Shown here: one piece after another, positions 1 through 6,289 of the stretch
Position numbering within the stretch: position 1 is the first letter of the stretch
How the letters are laid out: the number at the start of each line of letters is the position of its first letter
Source: JAFGXW01 sp964634385
GTDB lineage: Bacteria; Bacillota_I; Bacilli_A; Izemoplasmatales; Izemoplasmataceae
Direction of reading: 5' to 3'
Length of the DNA: 14,025 bases
Assembly (NCBI GenBank): GCA_964634385.1
Contig: CAZWIZ010000024.1
Coordinates: forward strand, 1 to 14,025
Program-made: the position numbers and the translations under genes
Notes under the pieces: model-generated
The model's input: only the letters and a program-made list of their open reading frames with translations
What the model was told of the DNA's origin: nothing
Databases searched by the model: none

Positions 1-10
1 AAAACTATTA

Positions 11-51
11 AAAAAGGAACTTCAAAATGTAAAATTTTGAAGTTCCTTTTT
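11..51. terminator. Strong bidirectional rho-independent terminator
   Basis: A perfect 18-bp inverted repeat (11-28 against 34-51) surrounds a 5-base loop. Each arm ends in a run of five A or T, so the transcript of either strand gives a stable hairpin followed by U-rich sequence. It lies 7 bases past the stop of the CHR transporter and should end the ggt-chrA transcript. It could also stop a convergent gene from the left, which is outside the window. Confidence 0.9.
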
Positions 52-58
52 AATTGTG

Positions 59-625
59 TTATCTAATAAAAATACCACCAACGATTAAAGCGATGACAAT
101 CATAATAGCAGGATGAATATTAACTGAAGTAAATTCATTTAAGAGCGTTATTAGTAGTGCTCCCATAAAAAGACCAAAAATAATCCATGTATTTGTACTT
201 CCAAAACTAATATCTTTCAAAAAACTTGATCTTGCCATTGATAATGCAACTCCAGCTATTAAAACTACAACAACTGGTTTAGCAGCTTTTTGCATTCCTT
301 GAACAAAAGCTGTATCTTTATATTCTAAAAAAACATTAAATAAAACTAATATAGCTATTGTACTAGGTAAAATCATACCCATAAAAGCAACAAATGCTCC
401 TAAATATCCATATAAATCATATCCAATAATAATACTCATTTTAGTAGCGATTGGTCCAGGCAAAGTGTTACCCATTGTCAAATAATCAGCAAATTGTTTC
501 TCGGTTAACCATCCATAGTTTTCAACTACTTCTTCACGAATAAGTGGAATTGTTGCTTGTCCACCACCAAATCCAAATACTCCAGGTTTAATAAATGCCC
601 AAAATAATTCTAAATATTTATGCAT
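59..625 (-). CDS. chrA: Single-domain CHR-family (chromate-type) transporter
   Basis: This is an integral membrane protein of the CHR family, whose studied members export chromate; the true substrate here is unknown. The 188 residues match one CHR domain (short-chain type), about half of a full two-domain ChrA. Visible signatures are the glycine-rich FGFGGG (17-22) and GNTLPGPIATK (52-62), followed by hydrophobic segments near 70-100, 115-135, 147-163 and 172-188. The ATG start follows a perfect AGGAGG at 7-base spacing, and that site contains the stop codon of the upstream gamma-glutamyltransferase gene, so translation is probably coupled. Short CHR proteins usually work as pairs encoded side by side. 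No second half is present here: the terminator follows at once downstream and ggt lies upstream. The family is firm; the chromate substrate and the symbol are only by analogy. Confidence 0.88.
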   Translation of the reverse strand: MHKYLELFWAFIKPGVFGFGGGQATIPLIREEVVENYGWLTEKQFADYLTMGNTLPGPIATKMSIIIGYDLYGYLGAFVAFMGMILPSTIAILVLFNVFLEYKDTAFVQGMQKAAKPVVVVLIAGVALSMARSSFLKDISFGSTNTWIIFGLFMGALLITLLNEFTSVNIHPAIMIVIALIVGGIFIR

Positions 626-632
626 TGATATT

Positions 633-638
633 CCTCCT
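633..638 (-). promoter_or_regulatory. Shine-Dalgarno overlapping the ggt stop codon
   Basis: On the minus strand AGGAGG (638-633) begins inside the TAG stop of the gamma-glutamyltransferase gene (639-637) and lies 7 bases before the ATG of the CHR transporter. A ribosome ending on ggt covers this site, so the two proteins are probably made in coupled amounts. Confidence 0.85.
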
Positions 639-2223
639 AATAATACGCAATAAAACCATCACATCTTGTTTCTGTTCCTGCTTTATAACCGTTTTTTTCT
701 TTTAATATTATTTGTCCTCTACCAAAGGAACTACCTCTTTTTTCGATATTAATTATATGTCCTAACATTTTTAATTGTTTAATAATATTTAAATCAAAAG
801 TGTTTTCAACTGCAATATCTAATGCTTCATCCCATCTAAATCTTGGAGCATCTAAAGCAGTTTGTGGATCCATCTTAAAGTCTATCATATTCATAACTAC
901 TTGTAAATGTCCTTGTGGTTGCATAAACCCTCCCATTACTCCAAACGGTCCAATTGGTATATTATTTTTCATTATAAATCCCGGAATAATTGTATGATAA
1001 GTTCTTTTACGCGGTTCAAGTTTATTATGATGATTTTCTTCTAAACTAAATGTATGTCCTCTATTTTGCATTGCTATTCCTGTATCATCTATCATAATAC
1101 CACTACCAAATCCCATATAATTGCTTTGAATAAATGATACCATATTTCCATCTTTATCAGCTGTTGCTAAATAAACTGTTCCACTTTTTTTATAATCAAT
1201 AGGACTATGAAGTTGAGCTTTTTTCAAAATATCTTTTTTTCTTAATTTTATATATTCATTACTTAATAAATAATCTTTATTCATTTTCATAAATAAAGGA
1301 TCTGTCACATATTTTAGAGTATCACTAAAAGCTATTTTTAAAGCTTCTATTTGCTTATGATAAGTATTTATACTTCCTTGTTCAAAAGATTCATCCTTAA
1401 GCAAATTTAATGCCATTAAAGCAGTTATACCTTGTCCGTTCGGAGGTATTTCACATATGTCATATCCTTTATAATTAATACTAATTGGCTCAACAAATTC
1501 TACTTCATATTCCGCTAAATCTGATTTATCAATATAACCATGATATTTTTCCATAAAACTTACTATTTTATCCGCTATTTTACCATTATAAAAACTATCA
1601 CTATTTGTTACACCGATTTCTCTTAATGTATCCGCATGATATTGTGACTTAAAAAAGTCTCCTGCTTTATATGAAACTCCATTTTTAGTAAATACATTAA
1701 AAAATTGATTGTATTCATTTCCGATATTTCTTTTTTTATATATTTGCATTCCTTTTTCAAAATAATCTCCAACAGTTTTACTAATAATAAACCCTTCTTC
1801 AGCAAGTTTAATAGCTGGAGATAATACTTCTAATAGAGTAAGATTACCAAATTTATTAATTAAGGCAGCCCATCCTTTTGGTGTTCCAGGAACTGTGATA
1901 GGAATAACACCATTTGATGGCATCTTTTTATATCCTAAATCTTTTACAATCTTTGTAGAAATGTTTTTCGAACTATATCCACTACTATTCATTCCATGAA
2001 GTTTATTATTAAAATAAACAAGAGCAAAACAATCACTTCCAATGCCGTTACTTGTTGGTTCAACAACTGTTAGTGCAGCTGCGGTAGCAACTGCAGCATC
2101 AACTGCATTTCCCCCTTTTTTTAATATTTCTAATCCAGCTAAAGAAGCTAGTCCTTCACTTGTAGCAACTACACCGTTTTTAGCATAAATACTTTGTTTA
2201 TTACTAGAATATGGATTGTTCAT
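637..2223 (-). CDS. ggt: Gamma-glutamyltransferase family protein, YwrD type
   Basis: This is an N-terminal-nucleophile enzyme of the gamma-glutamyltransferase/glutathione hydrolase family. Members are made as a precursor that cuts itself before a catalytic Thr, then transfer or hydrolyse gamma-glutamyl groups. At 528 residues it has normal length. The N-terminal family block includes GGNAVDAAVA (38-47) and the glycine pattern NGIGSD (59-64). The predicted cleavage and nucleophile residue is Thr349, in SGTVYLATADKDGN (347-360), which aligns with the TTHYSVVDKDGN block of E. coli GGT. MGFGSG (370-375) and GKRTYHTIIPGF-like residues (405-416) resemble the YwrD branch more than classical secreted GGT. 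No signal peptide is visible, so a cytoplasmic location is likely. The ATG has AAGGAAG seven bases upstream. It is first in a two-gene unit with the CHR transporter. The substrate cannot be read from the sequence. Confidence 0.9.
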   Translation of the reverse strand: MNNPYSSNKQSIYAKNGVVATSEGLASLAGLEILKKGGNAVDAAVATAAALTVVEPTSNGIGSDCFALVYFNNKLHGMNSSGYSSKNISTKIVKDLGYKKMPSNGVIPITVPGTPKGWAALINKFGNLTLLEVLSPAIKLAEEGFIISKTVGDYFEKGMQIYKKRNIGNEYNQFFNVFTKNGVSYKAGDFFKSQYHADTLREIGVTNSDSFYNGKIADKIVSFMEKYHGYIDKSDLAEYEVEFVEPISINYKGYDICEIPPNGQGITALMALNLLKDESFEQGSINTYHKQIEALKIAFSDTLKYVTDPLFMKMNKDYLLSNEYIKLRKKDILKKAQLHSPIDYKKSGTVYLATADKDGNMVSFIQSNYMGFGSGIMIDDTGIAMQNRGHTFSLEENHHNKLEPRKRTYHTIIPGFIMKNNIPIGPFGVMGGFMQPQGHLQVVMNMIDFKMDPQTALDAPRFRWDEALDIAVENTFDLNIIKQLKMLGHIINIEKRGSSFGRGQIILKEKNGYKAGTETRCDGFIAYY

Positions 2224-2248
2224 TTAATCACTTCCTTATTGGTTTCTT

Positions 2249-2277
2249 ATTATAACATAATCCTATTTAGATAACAA
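2249..2277 (-). promoter_or_regulatory. Sigma-A-type promoter for ggt-chrA
   Basis: On the minus strand there is a perfect -10 TATAAT (2254-2249) and, exactly 17 bases upstream, a -35 TTGTTA (2277-2272, four of six to consensus). Transcription would start near 2242, giving a leader of about 20 bases that includes the AAGGAAG ribosome site (2237-2231). No operator-like repeat is seen. Confidence 0.7.
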
Positions 2278-2303
2278 AAATAAACATTAAAAATGAAACA
2301 TAG

Positions 2304-2332
2304 AAAAAGCAGCATATCTTGTGATATACTGC
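2304..2332 (-). terminator. Rho-independent terminator of the protease-lipoprotein unit
   Basis: On the minus strand a 10-bp stem (2332-2323 against 2318-2309, one U-G wobble) with a 4-base loop is followed by five T (2308-2304). The stem begins on the base next to the lipoprotein stop codon. It separates this unit from the ggt promoter downstream. Confidence 0.88.
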
Positions 2333-2851
2333 CTATTCAATAACATTTACTATTCTTGTTATTACTGTAGTATTAAAGAAATCATCCGTTACAGTATAGG
2401 TAATTTCATAACTTCCTACAATATTGTTATTTACAGTGCCAGTAACTACTATAGTAGGTGATTCGTCTAAATTATCAGTTACAGTTACTCCTGCATCTTC
2501 CCATTCTTCACCAACTAAAATAGTATCAATTCCTGGATTTAAAGATATAAGAGGAGATTCTTCATCTATAACTTTTACAATTCTTAAACAAGTATATTCT
2601 TCATTACCATATTCAGCATAATAGACAACTTGATATTCTCCTGGAGTTGTAAAATCAATATTATTTGAAAATACTTCCATCTCAATTAGAAGATCTGAAT
2701 TAATATGTAATATACATCCAGCATCTTCCCATTCCTCATTAATACCTATAATATCATATCCTTCATTTAAAACTGTTGAAATATCACGTGGTTGACAACT
2801 AGTTAAGATTACGACAAGCAATAAAAGAAATACTAATATAATCTTTCTCAT
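2333..2851 (-). CDS. Surface lipoprotein with two Ig-like DUF5011-type modules
   Basis: This is a predicted membrane-anchored extracellular protein of 172 residues. A short basic start (MRK), a hydrophobic stretch and the lipobox LTSC (16-19) predict lipidation on Cys19. The mature part is almost wholly two beta-sandwich modules of the bacterial Ig-like/DUF5011 type. The first (about 29-93) is divergent; the second (about 98-171) is canonical, with EEWEDAGVTVTDN, then VGSYEITYTVTD and a final RIVNVIE. Both modules contain EEWEDAG. The ATG overlaps the protease stop codon (ATGA) and has AGGAGG at 8-base spacing, so it is translated with the protease. The modules resemble the last two of that protease, which suggests a shared surface role such as docking, but no enzymatic domain is present and the function is unknown. 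The lipobox and modules are clear; the role is inference. Confidence 0.85.
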   Translation of the reverse strand: MRKIILVFLLLLVVILTSCQPRDISTVLNEGYDIIGINEEWEDAGCILHINSDLLIEMEVFSNNIDFTTPGEYQVVYYAEYGNEEYTCLRIVKVIDEESPLISLNPGIDTILVGEEWEDAGVTVTDNLDESPTIVVTGTVNNNIVGSYEITYTVTDDFFNTTVITRIVNVIE

Positions 2852-5799
2852 AAGTATCCCCTCCTGCTTTTATCATAATACCAAATAAGAGGATTAGCTT
2901 CATCATAAATAAACACATAACTAACTTTTGTATATGTTACTCCTAAATATTCAGTACTATAAACTATATTATATGTTCCTTCAGTTGATGAATCAATTGC
3001 CGATATATCAACTTCACAAGCTAGTGAAGTTGATAATCCTGAAATAGTAACATTACATGTTCCTGGAATATATTCTTTTCCTATTTCAAGTGTTGTTAAT
3101 GATGTTCCAATTGTAAAATTAATTACTGTTTCTATTTCATTTTCAATTACATTTATATACCGATAAATTTTTGTACTGTTTCCACTACCATCTGTGACAG
3201 TATACTCAACAATATAAGTACCAACAGTTGTTGTATCAACACTACCGTTTATTTCAATATTACATATATCATAATAATTATCAGTATATTCAACTGATGA
3301 AAGAAAGTGTTCTGTTCCAATATATACAGTATCAATTCCCTCAAGTAAAGATGCATTTGGAGCAACTGTATCAACTACATTTACTATTCTTATCATTGTA
3401 GTAATATTACCTGATAAATCAGTTACTGAATATTGAACTTCATATACTCCAACAATATTTGTATCCACCAAATTTAAAATATCATAACTTAAAATATCAT
3501 TAGAATTATCAGAATATACTACTCCTTCATCAAAATAATTATTAAATACTTCTACGTTAATTTCATCTTCACCATTTAATGTAATTATTGGAGAAATAGT
3601 ATCAACTATAGTTACTATTCTATTAACTGTTTTTATAATATTTAAGTTACTATCTAATACATTATATGTAATAGTATAATCACCTAAAACACTAGTATCA
3701 ACAATTCCAACGATTTCTAAAGTATAATCTTCTGCATCACTACCAGATAATGTTGCACCTTGTTCTATATAATCATCAAATATTTCTAAATTAATTATTG
3801 AGTCACCATTAAGTGATAACTGCATATCAATTAGTAAATCAATATCAACTTGGAATCCATAATATTCATCATTGCTTTGATCGCTTGTAAATTGAATAAT
3901 AATATCCTCATTATATGATAAATCTTTGTTAGCCATAGTAGTACCTGTATAAGTTAATGTTTCTAAACTATTTGTTACATAAATATAATCATAATCTGAT
4001 TCAATTAATGAATTACTATAAAAATGTAATTTATATGTGCTATTATCATCCTTTAAATCTAAATACCAAACAATATTTTGATAATTTCCATAAGGATTAT
4101 GATTTGTTTCAATATCATTAACAAAATTAAATTCTTTTTCTAAATTACTAACTAAAATACCATCAACATAAACTGCCGCTTTTATAATACTGCTTTCAGC
4201 ATCAAATGTTATAATTCCACCATCATATAAAGTCGAATTATTATCTGGAGTAGTTCCATCTTGAGTATAGTAAACAAGTGTATTACTCGGAATATTATTT
4301 ATATTTAAACGATATTCAAATCCATTTCCATCATATAAATATAATTCGTCTCCATTAGGAATATCAATCTCAGAAATAAGTTCTATTTTCGGCGGTAAAT
4401 AAATATCAAAAGTTATAACCCCATCGTGTTCAATTACATTATATATTTTTATATCAATTAACTCTCCATCACTATAAAACATAGCAATATCAGTATCATT
4501 TCCCATTTCATTATAAAAATTATTATTGCTTATAGCAGCATTATCAATATCACCATCTTCATCAACATTAACGTCATTAATCTCAGGAAATATCAATGGT
4601 AATGTAGTAATATCTATTCCTGGTCTAAAAATGAATAATTCATCATTTGGAATACCTGATGGATTATAATATCCGTATTCATTTCCTTCATCAAAATAGT
4701 CAAAATCAACCCGATAAGCAAGTAATCCGCTATTTGGTAAATATGTTTCAAACATCCCTTCTTGAAGGCGATATTCTAAATAAATAAACTCATTGGAATA
4801 ATCTAAATCTATCTTATATAAATTATTAGCTGAATCAGCCATTGGAGCTAATGTGTATGTCCCACTTTCAGTTATTTCAGCAACACTTGTTATCCAGTTA
4901 CCATATTGTTCTTTCATATAGCCAAGCATATGACTGGAAATAGTAGTTGTTCCATCCATTAATCCCCAATCTCCGACAGGTTCAATATTAAAATATCTAT
5001 AGTAATGATATAAATCAGGTGCACTAATTAAATGAAAAGTTTCATGTGCTAAAACTCCGACATCTACTTTTACATCATAGCTAGTACTATTTCCTAATAA
5101 TTCAAATGTATAAGTATATGCATATTTTCCGTTAATTGTAGGTGCATTACTATAGTACTCTTCAGATATATAGTCATAATATGTTGATAAATTCCATTTA
5201 TGAGGCCAAAATAAAGTATTCCAACCGTTATCTTCACCACTTACCATAAAAGTAATACTATCAATATCTCCATCCTCATTCACATCTAAATCAATTGAAG
5301 ATGAAACTAAATTATTATCTTCTACATAATCAATCGCTCTTTTCAATAATGTATGTTCACGATCTGATTGAGTATTGCCAGAAGATCCATCATATCCATC
5401 AGGATTAGTTATTTCATCATACACTTCAAAATATGATCTATTATGTGTATCTTGATAATAAATCATTGTTGTTCCATCATTAACGATGTATGAATCAATT
5501 GTTAGTTGATTATATGAGACTTCTAAATAATAACTCTTCAAACTAGCACTAGTTGTTGAATTAAATAAATCTTCATAATAATCATAATTATATGGAGCAT
5601 TATAACTTGTTTCATCCGCAAACTTAATAAAAATAACAATATTCGTAAATGATGAACTTTCATTAATTGCGCCATTTTCTGTTTCTTGATATGTTCGTTT
5701 AGAAATACTTTGTGCTTCAATAATGTCTTTTGCATTTATATTTATTACTGGTGTAAAAAGCATTAAAAACAATATCATAATAGTAATAAATCTCTTCAA
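2848..5799 (-). CDS. Secreted M6-type metalloprotease with CUB-like and Ig-like modules
   Basis: This is a predicted exported zinc endopeptidase of 983 residues, related to immune inhibitor A-like M6 proteases. The TTG start at 5799 is chosen because GGAGGTG lies 6 bases upstream; the longer frame from TTG 5814 would begin inside that site. Residues 1-23 form a signal peptide (MKRF, a hydrophobic core, likely cut after A23). The catalytic domain, roughly 50-470, has HETFHLISAPD (zinc ligands His252 and His256, general base Glu253, third ligand probably Asp262) and a Met-turn in GDWGLMDG (Met281). Acidic loops of the DxDxDG kind at 170-181 and 409-420 may bind calcium. Then follow a chitobiase-C-like module (485-557, YYTQDGTTP), a CUB-like module (560-652) and four Ig-like modules (about 661-733, 737-809, 813-885, 890-966). 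There is no LPXTG anchor. The coupled lipoprotein follows. The substrate is unknown. Confidence 0.87.
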   Translation of the reverse strand: MKRFITIMILFLMLFTPVININAKDIIEAQSISKRTYQETENGAINESSSFTNIVIFIKFADETSYNAPYNYDYYEDLFNSTTSASLKSYYLEVSYNQLTIDSYIVNDGTTMIYYQDTHNRSYFEVYDEITNPDGYDGSSGNTQSDREHTLLKRAIDYVEDNNLVSSSIDLDVNEDGDIDSITFMVSGEDNGWNTLFWPHKWNLSTYYDYISEEYYSNAPTINGKYAYTYTFELLGNSTSYDVKVDVGVLAHETFHLISAPDLYHYYRYFNIEPVGDWGLMDGTTTISSHMLGYMKEQYGNWITSVAEITESGTYTLAPMADSANNLYKIDLDYSNEFIYLEYRLQEGMFETYLPNSGLLAYRVDFDYFDEGNEYGYYNPSGIPNDELFIFRPGIDITTLPLIFPEINDVNVDEDGDIDNAAISNNNFYNEMGNDTDIAMFYSDGELIDIKIYNVIEHDGVITFDIYLPPKIELISEIDIPNGDELYLYDGNGFEYRLNINNIPSNTLVYYTQDGTTPDNNSTLYDGGIITFDAESSIIKAAVYVDGILVSNLEKEFNFVNDIETNHNPYGNYQNIVWYLDLKDDNSTYKLHFYSNSLIESDYDYIYVTNSLETLTYTGTTMANKDLSYNEDIIIQFTSDQSNDEYYGFQVDIDLLIDMQLSLNGDSIINLEIFDDYIEQGATLSGSDAEDYTLEIVGIVDTSVLGDYTITYNVLDSNLNIIKTVNRIVTIVDTISPIITLNGEDEINVEVFNNYFDEGVVYSDNSNDILSYDILNLVDTNIVGVYEVQYSVTDLSGNITTMIRIVNVVDTVAPNASLLEGIDTVYIGTEHFLSSVEYTDNYYDICNIEINGSVDTTTVGTYIVEYTVTDGSGNSTKIYRYINVIENEIETVINFTIGTSLTTLEIGKEYIPGTCNVTISGLSTSLACEVDISAIDSSTEGTYNIVYSTEYLGVTYTKVSYVFIYDEANPLIWYYDKSRRGYL
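2860..2865 (-). promoter_or_regulatory. Shine-Dalgarno inside the protease C-terminal codons
   Basis: On the minus strand the ribosome site AGGAGG (2865-2860) is two consecutive AGG arginine codons near the end of the protease gene (the RR of SRRGYL). It stands 8 bases before the lipoprotein ATG, which overlaps the protease TGA stop as ATGA. This is a typical layout for translational coupling. Confidence 0.85.
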
Positions 5800-5805
5800 T
5801 TGAAA

Positions 5806-5812
5806 CACCTCC
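5806..5812 (-). promoter_or_regulatory. Shine-Dalgarno that decides the protease start
   Basis: On the minus strand GGAGGTG (5812-5806) is a near-perfect anti-SD match placed 6 bases before TTG (5799-5797). The in-frame TTG at 5814-5812 and the GTG at 5808-5806 both overlap this site, so they cannot be its starts. Starting at 5799 also gives a classic signal peptide beginning MKRF. Confidence 0.82.
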
Positions 5813-5844
5813 AAAATATTATTTAATTTTTATTTTTTTAATTT

Positions 5845-5876
5845 AAAAAAACGAGTATTTATATCCTCATTTTTTT
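5845..5876 (-). terminator. Weak terminator-like structure after the bPH_4 gene
   Basis: On the minus strand seven A and GAG are mirrored by CTC and seven T around a 10-base loop, with one mismatch in the stem. The GC core is only three pairs, so termination is uncertain. It overlaps the TGA stop at 5869-5867 and separates the mutL-to-bPH_4 run from the protease gene. The rest of the gap to 5815 is almost pure A/T, with no clear -35/-10 pair for the protease. Confidence 0.4.
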
Positions 5877-6289
5877 AAATTATAACATCGACTTTTTAAT
5901 TCTTTTAAAAACTGTTCTCTATTTACAGGTGATATCATTGTTGTCCCTCTAAAATAGCCTTTATTATGTTCTGTAATCTCGATTCTATAAATGCTTAGTG
6001 CCATTGAGGAAAGCATGTTTTTTGTTAATTTTATTGATTTAATATTTTCATATTTAATTCTCCAAAAAAACGGTCCTATTCTTATATAAATTAAATCCTC
6101 TTTTAACTCATAATAAGATCCTAATAATATCCATACTATCAATCCCAGCATTGGAGCAATAATTAAATAATAACTCCATATTTCATTAGATGGTAAAGTA
6201 AATCCTATTATCACAATAAAAATGCAACTTCCCCATAAAAGAACTGAAATCCATAAATCAATTTTTGATTTTACTTTTTTTTCAACCAT
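5867..6289 (-). CDS. Small membrane protein with bPH_4-type (DUF1200) PH-like domain
   Basis: This is a 140-residue protein of unknown role. A lysine-rich N-terminus precedes two predicted membrane helices (about 12-31 and 38-57). The cytoplasmic part, about 60-134, fits the bacterial PH-like bPH_4 pattern: YELKEDLIYIRIGPF, then RIKYENIKSIKL, SSMALSIYRIEI and the typical ISPVNREQFLKELKSR ending. Such proteins (for example the B. subtilis YyaB type) are mostly uncharacterised. The ATG shares its A with the TAA of the upstream acyltransferase (TAATG) and has no good Shine-Dalgarno of its own, so translation probably depends on the upstream gene. That pairing suggests a membrane-linked job, but no activity can be read. 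The gene ends in TGA, which supports TGA being a stop codon here. Confidence 0.78.
   Translation of the reverse strand: MVEKKVKSKIDLWISVLLWGSCIFIVIIGFTLPSNEIWSYYLIIAPMLGLIVWILLGSYYELKEDLIYIRIGPFFWRIKYENIKSIKLTKNMLSSMALSIYRIEITEHNKGYFRGTTMISPVNREQFLKELKSRCYNLKK

Noticed and set aside
800..997. Plus-strand open frame of 65 codons
   Set aside because: It lies wholly opposite the well-conserved gamma-glutamyltransferase gene, has no convincing ribosome site, and its protein looks like an antisense product.
1623..1805. Minus-strand frame of 60 codons inside ggt, and a similar one at 5538-5735 inside the protease
   Set aside because: They overlap conserved coding sequence in another frame and have low-complexity proteins.
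2424..2621. Plus-strand open frame opposite the lipoprotein
   Set aside because: It is antisense to a gene with a clear lipobox and Ig-like modules, and has no support of its own.
5833..5851. Perfect T7/A7 palindrome upstream of the protease
   Set aside because: It is pure A/T with a 1-base centre, expected by chance in such sequence, and cannot form a useful hairpin.
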